From NCBI GenBank assembly GCA_049487715.1, contig CP150555.1:310001-374000 (forward strand): a stretch of 64,000 nucleotides of DNA. Direction: 5' to 3'. Numbering within the stretch: the first letter of the stretch is position 1; every line of letters starts with the position of its first letter. The translations under genes were made by a program, and so were the position numbers. The notes under the pieces were generated by a model, which made no database searches, was not told where the DNA came from, and saw only the letters and a program-made list of their open reading frames with translations. Source of the DNA: Pycnococcus provasolii (taxonomy: Eukaryota; Chlorophyta; Pseudoscourfieldiophyceae; Pseudoscourfieldiales). This document shows positions 47,401 through 55,499 of this stretch, one piece after another.

Positions 47401-48841
47401 CCAGCAAAATCACCGCATGCTTTTGAATTTTAGCAAGCTTTTTCAGCGGTTCCACCAAAAGCGCGTTCACCGCGACATCCGGGTCGACGAGCGCCTTCGC
47501 GGCGGTATCTTCCTCCAGATCAATCAGGCATTCTCGAACAACGTCAAAGCGTTGACCAAGTTGGAAGCCAAGCGACCTCACCATCTCAAGCACGTCCTGC
47601 CGCCTGACGTCCGCACGTTTGAAGAAGTGAGACGCGTGGACCAAGTCGAGGGCTGCCGAAGCCACGCTCGACTTACCCTCTCCTGGTCCGCCAACAATGC
47701 ATGCAAGACGTCCACCGGTCAACGTCACATGTGCACGCAGCTCGTCCAGCTGGTACTCGTTGCTCTGTCCACGTTCTCGCAACGCCTGCAAATCCGACTC
47801 GTAGCTCATCGGACGGAGCATGAATCGCAGCTTGAGCTCCTCCGTGAAGTGCTTCATGCTCGCAAACCCAAACTTGCCCGTGATTTCTCCGTGAATCATC
47901 TCCTTGTCCGCGGGCGAAAAGCACAGCGCCGTCTCCGCGTCGATGTTGCGAATGTGATGCGACACGTCGTTTTCCGAGAAGCCGTGCGTGACGAGCTGCA
48001 GCTTCTGCGGCGGTGTCGACCCGATCTCGTACAGGCACCACAACCTCGTCAGCGGGATGACGCGATCTTTATCCAACACGACGAGCGTCGCGCGCGACGT
48101 CGCAATCGTACCGGCGAGCGTGCGGCCGTCGTCTAGCTCGTGCATGGCTGAAAATACTCCGCCCGTGTCGTCCTGGTTGATGGCGAAAATGTCAAGCCAC
48201 ACGTACGTATCGTTTTGGGCCGCACCTGCAAGTGCCCCTTTCACGCTCTCCACGAGGTTGACGAAAGTGCTTCCCCACGCGTGCGAAATGAAGTACGTCG
48301 GCGCGCCCACAGGAAGGTTCTTCGCCTGGGCGTAGCTCATGTGGTCTTTGCGTGCCAGCGAGCGCACGAAGCACTCGACGATATCCGTCGTGTACATCTG
48401 CTCGAACGGGATGTCGCGGTACTCCACCGGAACAGGCTTACCGATCTTTGCTTTCTCAGCCGCACGTCTCTTATCGCGGTGCGTCTCAAGATTGTGCGGT
48501 GTCACCGTTAAGGCTGCATCCTGGCCTCCCCCATCTTGTTCGTTCATAAATTCCTTGACGACGTCCCAGCTTTGCGTCGTTCGTTCATGTTTCTTGACAA
48601 ATTCTGCAAGCCATGCTAAAGCGACTGCTCGAAAGACGGGCGATGAGGAGCTTGAAGTTGAAGGTGAAGTTGAAGCCAGACTTCTTGTCAAGTTGGAACC
48701 TTCTTCTGATGAGGAGCTTGGAACCTCTAGATTGTCGTCAAAGTCAAGCTTGACAGGAGGCTTGACTGGCAGGACAACAATGTGGTCAACAACTGCACTG
48801 GTCGTTGACGTTGACGTTGACGTTGACGCCGCGCATCCCAT
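44417..48841 (-). CDS. NLR-like protein: TIR-like, NACHT, 14 WD40 repeats
   Basis: 1474 residues from MGCAASTSTS at 48841; Gly2 and Cys3 fit double acylation, so membrane attachment is likely. The upstream codon at 48883 would bury this motif. Order: a Ser-rich linker; a TIR-like domain (YFISHAWGSTFVNLVE at about 180, YVWLDIFAINQD, LWCLYEIG); a NACHT/STAND NTPase (GGPGEGKSS P-loop at about 382, AVILLDALDEAD Walker B at about 480); a helical middle; and 14 WD40 repeats of about 42 residues (about 882-1474), enough for two seven-bladed propellers. The repeats are nearly identical (SASYSADGTRIVSAS, VWDATTGAC). This is the layout of signal-transducing STAND receptors in fungi and animals. Function inferred: sensing a ligand through the propellers and signalling through the TIR-like domain. 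Confidence 0.88.
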   Translation of the reverse strand: MGCAASTSTSTSTTSAVVDHIVVLPVKPPVKLDFDDNLEVPSSSSEEGSNLTRSLASTSPSTSSSSSPVFRAVALAWLAEFVKKHERTTQSWDVVKEFMNEQDGGGQDAALTVTPHNLETHRDKRRAAEKAKIGKPVPVEYRDIPFEQMYTTDIVECFVRSLARKDHMSYAQAKNLPVGAPTYFISHAWGSTFVNLVESVKGALAGAAQNDTYVWLDIFAINQDDTGGVFSAMHELDDGRTLAGTIATSRATLVVLDKDRVIPLTRLWCLYEIGSTPPQKLQLVTHGFSENDVSHHIRNIDAETALCFSPADKEMIHGEITGKFGFASMKHFTEELKLRFMLRPMSYESDLQALRERGQSNEYQLDELRAHVTLTGGRLACIVGGPGEGKSSVASAALDLVHASHFFKRADVRRQDVLEMVRSLGFQLGQRFDVVRECLIDLEEDTAAKALVDPDVAVNALLVEPLKKLAKIQKHAVILLDALDEADDDRHTSNAAVRLLQTLAREARSSVSLLVTTRPDANGDYPRRRVLEHNWEGGMRMMEPAQVLGPAPVEVEKEESRLPGPWEEAMRNMQNIKVYQIVAREFVKRYGTSLEPPADIDAAYKLWFDRAAKDDVEVRRLIDIVLASREPLSSAHVDRLRLRETCEHLPGWGLLFEERDHLLQTLHLSLREFLGDTKRSGEHAADVFRGHRELALSCLEVLKRGDDEKGPAVAYSLRHAHVHLTEAVEKMLHEGGDETIAIDVMKEWSDAFMVEREEKEASMIPEGYEASPWCATEFAGVWLKRQMEAGRRGVLVVELLRLEKAVLDAKEKLADYATGLVTAVESLHAFVRALRWGVGTHSQVGVIAANVPCTSAWYQSPGQRVLSSCTPSLCIPARVDIDATILNNMNSHSSGVTSASYSADGTRIVSASDDSTVRVWDATTGACISVLEGHSGSVSSASYSADGTRIVSAGGFMDHTVRVWDATTGACISVLEGHSGAVLSASYSADGTRIVSASGDSTVRVWDATTGACISLLEGHSASYSADGTRIVSASYDKTVRVWDATTGACLSVLKGHSDVLSSASYSADGTRIVSASDDDTVRIWDATTGASISVLEGHSGVVNSASYSADGLRIISASKDKTIRVWDATTGACLSVLEGHSSRVSSASYSADGTRIVSASEDSTVRIWDATTGARLPVLVEGHSRDVQSASYSADGTRIVSASDDHTVRIWDATTGACISVLEGHIYGVSSASYSADGTRIVSAGRESTIRVWDATTGACISVLEGHSGVVFSASYSTDGTRIVSASDDSTVRVWDATTGACISVLRGHSGVVTSASYSADGTRIVSASDDSTVRVWDATTGACISVLEGHSHSVFSASYSADGTRIVSASWDQTVRVWDATTGACLSVLEGHSGAVLSASYSADGTRIVSASWDNTVRVWDATTGACISVLEGHSGGVSSASYSADGTRIISASYDKTIRVWERFDLDASSK
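44440..46185 (-). repeat. 14 tandem WD40-encoding repeats
   Basis: Units of about 126 bp, nearly identical at DNA level: GCGCGTCCCATCCGCGGAAT and GCGCCGGTCGTCGCGTCCCA recur in most units. One unit lacks five residues (reads LLEGHSASYSADG), one has two extra residues (AGGFMDHT), and one has one extra (ARLPVLVEGHS). Confidence 0.92.
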
Positions 48842-49651
48842 TCCTGTTGAAGCACGCGAGCACAGCACAACAGTTCCCAGCACAGCACAGCGATGTGTGT
48901 GGCAATGGCGACGGCCGGCGACGCGCGGGAAGGCGGAGAAAGGGATGACTGGAACGGTGACGGGGATCAGCTGGACTGAACTAACTGGACTGAACTATCG
49001 TGATGGAGATCAGTCAACTGTTCCCCTGTTTACTGTTGTTGTTAAGGTTAGTCTAAGGACCTGTTGTCGAGGAGCAAGATGTCACCCAAGCAAGATGTCA
49101 TAAGGCCAGTAAACCTTTATGGCAGGAAAGGAAAGGAAACGTCAAAGGCCCCTAGGCCCTACTAGGAAGCCTACTACCAATACCATCCGGTAAAGGTAAA
49201 TTAAAGGGAGGAGGAACTGGCTGGAGTAACAAGGTGGTCATTTTAAGGTGGTCAATAAGGCCTTAAGGTTAACCTTAACCTTAAATTTATTCGTGATTCC
49301 AAGTCAGGAACAACTGAAGACTGTAAAATTACTGTAAAGTTTACCACCAGGATGGTACTGTAACCTTAGTCTAGTCTGTCACAATGGCAGTTGTTGTTAG
49401 GGTTGTTGTTGTTGTTGACCCCTGAGGTCTCACGCACAAACAAAACAAAATCAGTAGGGGGACAAGTTCTGACAAGGGGAGCACAATTGGGTAGAATTCT
49501 ATCCTCGAATTCCAACTTCAGTTTTGTTTACCCCGACAGCCCGACGGACCCTGTTCTTCCCTACCCGGTCTCGGTCTCGGTCAACAACCCCCCCCTTCTC
49601 TCGTCTTCCCCCTCGCTCCTATCCCTCCTTGCCTCCTTCGTCCCTCGAGTC
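48842..49651. other. Upstream region of NLR-like gene
   Basis: Divergent promoter region between the NLR-like gene and the helical repeat protein. It carries CCTTAAGG and ACCTTAA motifs (49240-49290) and ACTGTAA units (49320-49370). No gene supported. Confidence 0.45.
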
Positions 49652-51544
49652 ATGCCGCAGGCCTTTCCAGCCGCATGGACCCAAGCACAAGCGGCCATGA
49701 TTGACAAGGCCTCATCCTCCTCATCTTCGGCTCGCCAGTATTCGCGCCATCGGCCGCAGTCACTCACGGCGTTAAGGCGCGACTATGCAAGGCAGGGTGC
49801 ACTCCCCTTATCAAAGAATACCACGAAGTCTAAGCACGCTGAATCTGAAGATGCGTCTGTCGGGTTTCGGAGATTCTACGTACCGTCTGCAACAGCAGGT
49901 GCGTCAACGCGACTCATGTACGCCGACTGGAAAGCGCCGTCGTCGTACAGACCTGGCGCGTGGGACCCGCACGTGCAGGCGGCGCGCAAACAAAAGGCGC
50001 GGGAGAGAAAGGCGAAGTTTGAAAGCTTGTACCGCGAAACGACGGGCGCAAACGCCCCAACTCTTTCTGGCAACGACACGAAAGACGCTTTTGGAAGACG
50101 CGCCGTCGCTAAGTTTGGAGACGAACCCAGGCGGCGCGTCGCGGCAAGACCAACGCCGCTCAGGTGGGGCAGCGCACCCGCAGCTTCCGCAAGAGAGGCG
50201 ACTGCCATATCGCAGCCAGTACCCACGGCTGACGAGGAGAATGCGTGGGCCGCTGACGCGAACCTGTCACTCGAGAAGAAACTCGAGATGGCGGCTGCAA
50301 GCTTGGCGGCGCAGCGAAGAGGGAGCACGGCACTCGAGAAGAGTATCGCGGAGGAGCGCGCGCGAGCAGAACGTCTGCACCGCCTGCTCGCGCTCTCGGC
50401 AGGGCCGCTTCCTCCCGCCGTGGCTTCTGCGGCGGCTCGGGAGGGACAGCAGGAACGGAGTCGCGGCGGCGCGCGAGGTGCTCGAAGCAGCATCGCAACA
50501 CCTTTGCCGCAGTCGACGGACGGTGAGGAGAACGACAAAGGGGAGGTGGAGCAGCCTCCGTCGGCAGAGGAGGAGCTTGCGGCGCTGGAGGCGAAGGCGA
50601 AGGCGAGCATGCTGCTCACGGACGAGGAGCTCGAACGCATGCGCGATCTGCGAGGCGTTGCGAATGCCGAGCCTCCGTCGGCAGAGGAGGAGCTTGCGGC
50701 GCTGGAGGCGAAGGCGAAGGCGAGCATGCTGCTCACGGACGAGGAGCTCGAACGCATGCGCGATCTGCGAGGCGTTGCGAATGCCGAGCCTCCGTCGGCA
50801 GAGGAGGAGCTTGCGGCGCTGGAGGCGAAGGCGAAGGCGAACATGCTGCTCACGGACGAGGAGCTCGAACGCATGCGCGATCTGCGAGGCGTTGCGAATG
50901 CCGAGCCTCCGTCGGCAGAGGAGGAGCTTGCGGCGCTGGAGGCGAAGGCGAAGGCGAACATGCTGCTCACGGACGAGGAGCTCGAACGCATGCGCGATCT
51001 GCGAGGCGCTGTGAATGCCGAGCCTCCGTCGGCAGAGGAGGAGCTTGCGGCGCTGGAGGCGAAGGCGAAGGCGAGCATGCTGCTCACGGACGAGGAGCTC
51101 GAACGCATTCGCATATTGCGCGACAAGCTAAGGCCACCAGGAACTCTCGACGAGCTTGAGGCGCTCGAGCGCAAGCTACGCAGAGGCATGATGCTGAAGA
51201 AGCAGGAAGAGGCTCGCTTGAAAGAGCTGAGACGATACATACCATCGCACGAAGAGGAGCTCACGTTCCTCAGCTCGAAGGAGATGCGCGGCATGCGCCT
51301 GTCCGAAGAGGAGTCGCGGCGGCTCAAGGAATTGAGCTCACGCCCTCTTTCCCCGAAGAAGCCGGCAAAGGCTTACAGCCCGTGGGACGAGACGATCGAC
51401 GAGGAAGCACTTCAGCGCTTCGTGCGACACGCGCGCGATGCGACGAAAGCGGAGCGCAGCTTCTCAAACGGCGCCCGCGAGTATGTGCATCGGGCGCGAT
51501 ACGAAGCTGCAAGGAGTGCGATGTGGAGTGTGCGTGCGTCGTAG
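49652..51544 (+). CDS. Helical protein with five 39-residue repeats
   Basis: 630 residues from the ATG at 49652. A low-complexity Ser/Arg start is followed by basic helices (KQKARERKAKFESLYRE), then a coil (NLSLEKKLEMAAASLAAQ). Residues about 302-496 are five tandem 39-residue repeats, then two weaker ones (LDELEALERKLRRGMMLKKQ, EEELTFLSSKEMRGMRLSEE). Each repeat contains EEELAALEAKAKASMLLTD and EELERMRDLRG. The repeat is a two-helix unit rich in Glu/Leu/Lys, resembling cytoskeletal or centrosomal proteins. The C terminus holds YSPWDETIDEEALQ. No family named with confidence. Confidence 0.7.
   Translation: MPQAFPAAWTQAQAAMIDKASSSSSSARQYSRHRPQSLTALRRDYARQGALPLSKNTTKSKHAESEDASVGFRRFYVPSATAGASTRLMYADWKAPSSYRPGAWDPHVQAARKQKARERKAKFESLYRETTGANAPTLSGNDTKDAFGRRAVAKFGDEPRRRVAARPTPLRWGSAPAASAREATAISQPVPTADEENAWAADANLSLEKKLEMAAASLAAQRRGSTALEKSIAEERARAERLHRLLALSAGPLPPAVASAAAREGQQERSRGGARGARSSIATPLPQSTDGEENDKGEVEQPPSAEEELAALEAKAKASMLLTDEELERMRDLRGVANAEPPSAEEELAALEAKAKASMLLTDEELERMRDLRGVANAEPPSAEEELAALEAKAKANMLLTDEELERMRDLRGVANAEPPSAEEELAALEAKAKANMLLTDEELERMRDLRGAVNAEPPSAEEELAALEAKAKASMLLTDEELERIRILRDKLRPPGTLDELEALERKLRRGMMLKKQEEARLKELRRYIPSHEEELTFLSSKEMRGMRLSEEESRRLKELSSRPLSPKKPAKAYSPWDETIDEEALQRFVRHARDATKAERSFSNGAREYVHRARYEAARSAMWSVRAS
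50555..51139 (+). repeat. 117-bp tandem coding repeat, five units
   Basis: Units begin CCTCCGTCGGCAGAGGAGGA at 50555, 50672, 50789, 50906 and 51023. The first four units are almost identical; the fifth diverges at its end. Confidence 0.95.
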
Positions 51545-51574
51545 TTCTAAACATGTGACGAGGACTGCACGGCC

Positions 51575-51729
51575 GATGCGTCTGATGCGGCGGCGGCGGA
51601 GGAGTAAGCGGCGAGCAGGAGCGAGCTTAAGGATGAGGAGGAGGAGCTTGACGAGAGGTCCTGCGCTACAAGTTGAGCGAGCTCGTGGCGGCGCTCGTGC
51701 ATAGGCTGTGCTCGTGACGACGGCGCCAT
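51575..51729 (-). pseudogene. Truncated copy of JmjC gene start
   Basis: Start codon at 51729, then MAPSSRAQPMHERRHELAQL as in the intact gene at 57135. After about 52 residues the duplication ends at 51575 and the frame runs into unrelated sequence (ASAVQSSSHV, stop at 51547). It cannot give an active enzyme. Confidence 0.88.
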
Positions 51730-51850
51730 GTTGGCATAATATGCCGTGGTCGTGCTGCTGGTCTGGTCGTTCCCGAACGAATTCTTGTCGAGTTTTATTG
51801 AACTTCATCGCTATTTGTATACTGTGTCGCGACGCCGAAGCGGTATCCAC

Positions 51851-52124
51851 GGCTCTTTGGCCGAGCGGTCTAAGGCGCACGTACGAAAATCGTTCGAAAA
51901 TCGCTTGTTCCATGAGATTGCAAAGGCATTTTCCTTACCCAAAAATTAAAAATAACCAGGCTTCAGGTCCACCCTCGAAACTTTTCCGAGGAAATCTCAT
52001 TATGAGAGCGCGTGTTCGTGAGAGGTACCTTCCTTTTCTGTTCAATTCTCAGTCTTTGAGTCTGCAAACAAGCACTGACGTTATCATTACAACCTTAGCG
52101 TCGGTTCGAATCCGACAGGAGTCA
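51851..52124 (+). tRNA. Intron-containing class II tRNA (Leu or Ser type)
   Basis: 5' acceptor GGCTCTT (51851-51857) pairs with AGGAGTC (52117-52123), allowing two G-U pairs; position 73 is A. D arm: TGGCCGAGCGGTCTAAGGC, typical of class II tRNAs. T arm: GTCGG-TTCGAAT-CCGAC (52100-52116). A run of ten T residues (about 52135-52144) after the 3' end suits RNA polymerase III termination. About 200 bp lie between the halves, so a long intron near the anticodon is needed. The anticodon cannot be fixed: CACGTACGAAAATCGT follows the D arm without a clear T33. A73 favours leucine. Confidence 0.6.
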
Positions 52125-52622
52125 TCGCTTATTCTTTTTTTTTTGCCAATTTTTGTTACCTCCTGTTCGTGATGTCGCCGTCGAAATCGTCGAGGATGGC
52201 ACCCCACCATCCCCACCATTCTCATTCCACTCGTCGACAAGAGTGGCAAGTCGAGTCGACGAGTAGGTGCTGCACTTCACGGATGAGAGTTTTGGAATTT
52301 TGTACACGTCGTCACGCAATCGACGCACACTCGTACTTCCGTACTTGCGTAGCGCGAAGTGTTTTGGAAATAAGCGAACGTTTCTCGCAAACTCCAATAT
52401 AGCACTGATCCTCGCGCGTAGAGACTCTGTCTGCAAGCGCGCTCGTCGTGTTGCAAGCATTAGACGCTCGAATGCATCTGGCCATGTCGTCATGCGTCCG
52501 CCCATGTTTTTGACGCGCTCATTGAGGTTGGCTCGCAGGGATCGCTTGTGAGCGATCTGAGCTGCAGCATTCCTGATACCACGCGCCATGCGTTCCGGCT
52601 CAGAGATATTCCCCCAATACAT
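52122..52622 (-). CDS. Small basic protein, function unknown
   Basis: 166 residues. The N-terminal half is basic and helical (MARGIRNAAAQIAHKRSLRA, LMLATRRARLQTESLRARI); the C-terminal half (RRLRDDVYKIPKLSSVKCST, LATLVDEWNENG) overlaps arm A. The end of the reading frame runs into the tRNA terminator region, so the true 3' end or a late intron is uncertain. Not recognised. Confidence 0.4.
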   Translation of the reverse strand: MYWGNISEPERMARGIRNAAAQIAHKRSLRANLNERVKNMGGRMTTWPDAFERLMLATRRARLQTESLRARISAILEFARNVRLFPKHFALRKYGSTSVRRLRDDVYKIPKLSSVKCSTYSSTRLATLVDEWNENGGDGGVPSSTISTATSRTGGNKNWQKKKNKR

Positions 52623-52720
52623 ACGCCTCTATGCTGCTCAGTTTATTTTTCATGCACATCTCATCATCATCATATTGCTCCTGCTCCTGCTCCACAATCT
52701 CCTTGCGGCGTTTGACGTAG

Positions 52721-53030
52721 TTGTGCTCTCCTTGCGGCGTTTGACGTAGTTGTACCACTAGGTACGCTGCCTCCAATGCTTTGGCTGCTATTCCTTCACA
52801 CCACGCGGCGGGGCTCCATTGAAGTTTGACCCGCGGGGCGGCGGGGGTAAGTAAAGTACCCGGTACCGACCATTTGGCGTGCACGACCGGGATCCCGAAA
52901 ATCCTACTTGTCCGAGTCCGGGCCCATCACGATTTCGCTATCAATGGGGTATCCCGGGTCGGATCCCAGCCGTCTTCCACCGGCGTCCCGCGCGTCACAG
53001 AGGCCCAACCACTTCGACGGCGCGCTCGCT
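52721..53030 (+). repeat. Inverted duplication, left arm B
   Basis: 310 bp matching the reverse complement of 55120-55421, apart from an 8-bp GCGGCGGG-type extra near 52836. Nested inside arms A and A'. Confidence 0.93.
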
Positions 53031-54504
53031 TGCGGCACGCACGTCGTATACCACAGTAAGTGCATCGGGAGTGTGGGAAACGCTTGGCCGGAGCGAGCAT
53101 GCGATATCGCTCGTCGATCAGCTCTCCGCACCAGGCGCGGGTGCATGGCTCGACGTACCATGCACGTTGGACGCGGACGCGATGGATCCAGCCGCCGCGG
53201 ACGAGGAGAGGCTGTGCGGTGACGCACTCGCCGTAGCCTGGGCAGACACCGCCGCTCGCGCGCTGTGCGATCGTGTGCACGCCACGCTTCACGGCGGCGC
53301 GTCGCTGTCATCAGCTGCTCGTGACATTGAGTCGAATCTGCCACGTCTCGTCGCATTGCTGCGTTCGCGTGAAAGGGAGGGTGGTGTTCAGGCTGCACCC
53401 ACGCGCCGTCGCCTGGGTGCCCTTGAGGCACTCGCAAGGTGCGTTGGAAGCGTGGGTATTGGTGCTTCACCGACAGGTCGGCGTGGGAATAGCGAGGTGG
53501 CAGGCGTGCTATGGAGAGATGTCGACGCTGCGCTCGCAGATGCCGCGGCAGCGCTGCGATCGAGCCTTGACGCGCGAGCCACCGCGGCGAAGAAGAGCGC
53601 GAGGAAGAGTGCCGCCGCCGCCGCCGCAGCCGCTTACTCGCAGCCGTCGGGGCAGGAGCAGCTCGACGACGCGATGGGGCAACACTGGGACCTTTCCGAC
53701 GACATTGGCAAGGTGCTTGCCTTCCACCTCTCACATGCGCCGGATACGGCGTCCGCGGCTCGTCGGCAGATGTCGACGGGCGCGGTGTGTGATGCATGCC
53801 ATGCATGCGCGGGTGGACTCGGAGCACCAGCCGCGGAAAGTCTCTGGCGCTGCGTCACGCTCGCTGCTGGCGCTCACGCGCCTTGCGGCGTGGCGGCACG
53901 CGCCGTTCCCGGATTTGCAGAGACTTTCAGAGACGCGCGCCGCTGTGCCTTGCGCGGCAGCGCCGCTGCCGCGCCGCTGCTCCTACCCGACGGCGGCACG
54001 TCCGCGCTTCTCGCGTGCGTGCGTGAGGCATCTGCGTCGCTTGCAGGTCCCATGCCCACGGATGCTGCTTCGGCCACCGCGCCGCATCGTGTCGCGGATT
54101 CCGTCGCGGAGGCGCTCGAGCTTCGCGTGGCATTGCTTCGTTGTGCGGACAGCGCTGGACGTAGCGCGCTCGTCGGCGATACCGCGCTGGATTCTGAGCT
54201 TGTGACGTTGCGTTCGCCCGTTTCTACCGCGCTGCGTGAAAGGACACGCGCTCTCGAGGAGAAAGAGGCGAGCGAGGAGGAGAATGGCAGCAGCTCGACG
54301 GATGACGATAAACGGTACGCCCTGCTTCGTCGCTTTGGTGGTTGTCCTGGACGCGAGTATGGCGTCGTCGTCGGCGCATGTCGAGCGCAAGAGCGACTAG
54401 TTCTTGTACGTGTGCGCGGGAGGCGGCGACGCACTTCGCGTGGACGCGGCTGGCGCACCACGCCGTGCTCGTCGCAGGTGGGATTGGCATCACGCCTCTC
54501 ATGA
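52879..54504 (+). CDS. Unknown helical protein, start within repeat B
   Basis: Open frame of 541 residues. The first 50 residues come from arm B and may not be translated. Residues about 60-480 are Ala/Arg-rich and helical: WADTAARALCDRVHATLHGG, IESNLPRLVALLRSRERE, LEALARCVGSVGIG, DAALADAAAALRSSLDARAT, and a Cys-containing CDACHACAGGLG. I recognise no family. From about 54395 the frame reads into the minor frame of the oxidoreductase fragment, so the true end is probably before 54400. Confidence 0.45.
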   Translation: MHDRDPENPTCPSPGPSRFRYQWGIPGRIPAVFHRRPARHRGPTTSTARSLAARTSYTTVSASGVWETLGRSEHAISLVDQLSAPGAGAWLDVPCTLDADAMDPAAADEERLCGDALAVAWADTAARALCDRVHATLHGGASLSSAARDIESNLPRLVALLRSREREGGVQAAPTRRRLGALEALARCVGSVGIGASPTGRRGNSEVAGVLWRDVDAALADAAAALRSSLDARATAAKKSARKSAAAAAAAAYSQPSGQEQLDDAMGQHWDLSDDIGKVLAFHLSHAPDTASAARRQMSTGAVCDACHACAGGLGAPAAESLWRCVTLAAGAHAPCGVAARAVPGFAETFRDARRCALRGSAAAAPLLLPDGGTSALLACVREASASLAGPMPTDAASATAPHRVADSVAEALELRVALLRCADSAGRSALVGDTALDSELVTLRSPVSTALRERTRALEEKEASEEENGSSSTDDDKRYALLRRFGGCPGREYGVVVGACRAQERLVLVRVRGRRRRTSRGRGWRTTPCSSQVGLASRLS

Positions 54505-54936
54505 GCATCCTGCGCGAGGTGGCACACGTCGCGCAGACTCGCGTCGTCGACAACCACGGTTCCACGGCGCCCATTCGCACGTCCGTCTTGTACAGCACGA
54601 AGTCGGAGGACAAGTTTGTTCTGCTGCCGGCGATGCGTGCCGCGGCGGAGGCTGCCTCCCCTCGCCTGGAGGTGGACTTTCACCTTCGCGTGACGGCGCC
54701 TCTGGGTGCAGTATCGCCAGGAATGCAAGTCGGCCGCATCGAGCGTAGCCACATCGCCGACGTCGTTTCGAAGCTCGCCGCCGCACCTCGCGCGGCACTG
54801 ATGATGAGCGGCGCTGAAGATGATGTGGCCATGCCAACCGCGTTTGTGTGTGGCCCACCTGGCGGATGACGTCATCGCACATTTGGTGAGCTGTGGTCTG
54901 ATGAGGGATCGCATCAAGTGCGAGCGTTGGTGGTAA
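54395..54936 (+). pseudogene. OXNAD1-like NAD-binding domain fragment
   Basis: NAD-binding half of a ferredoxin-reductase-type enzyme: LVAGGIGITPLMSILREV (pyrophosphate loop), VLYSTKSEDKFVLLPAM, and FVCGPPGG near the end. The frame hits a stop at 54867-54869; a shifted frame from about 54860 continues DDVIAHLVSCGLMRDRIKCE and ends in RWW before a stop at 54934, which is the known family end. The FAD-binding half is missing upstream. So the piece is truncated at 5' and frame-broken at 3'. Alternatively the FAD half could be an exon I did not find. Confidence 0.7.
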
Positions 54937-55119
54937 ATTATTATGAACGAAAATCATCACTTGTAAGATACGTTACATCATCACGCTGTATTCTATATTA
55001 AGGACGAAGACCGAACGAACATCTTTGATGTGACATGGGATGGATGGGTTGCAGGGAGAGATGAATGGGGGATGGGAGGAAAAAGAGTCGCGGACGCCGT
55101 ATCCGGCGCATGTGAGAGG

Positions 55120-55421
55120 AGCGAGCGCGCCGTCGAAGTGGTTGGGCCTCTGTGACGCGCGGGACGCCGGTGGAAGACGGCTGGGATCCGACCCGGGATA
55201 CCCCATTGATAGCGAAATCGTGATGGGCCCGGACTCGGACAAGTAGGATTTTCGGGATCCCGGTCGTGCACGCCAAATGGTCGGTACCGGGTACTTTACT
55301 TACCCCCGCGGGTCAAACTTCAATGGAGCCCCGCCGCGTGGTGTGAAGGAATAGCAGCCAAAGCATTGGAGGCAGCGTACCTAGTGGTACAACTACGTCA
55401 AACGCCGCAAGGAGAGCACAA
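55120..55421 (-). repeat. Inverted duplication, right arm B'
   Basis: 302-bp partner of 52721-53030. Its inner edge carries a 31-bp copy of 53729-53759 (see findings). Confidence 0.93.
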
Positions 55422-55499
55422 TGTTTGAATTTTCGGGGTACTTACCCAAGTACCCAGGTACTACCGCAAGTACCCACCTAAAAGTGACCGTTGGGAACC

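Larger units (their letters stand above)
51575..52348 (+). repeat. Inverted duplication, left arm A
   Basis: 774 bp that match 56517-57289 in reverse complement almost perfectly; the T-run at 52135 differs by one base. It holds a tRNA gene, the 5' end of a JmjC gene copy and the 3' part of a small gene. The left edge (51575) meets the 3' end of the helical repeat gene. Confidence 0.95.

Noticed and set aside
50555-51139. Regular repeats that might suggest a CRISPR array
   Set aside because: Units are contiguous coding repeats without unique spacers, in a eukaryotic gene.
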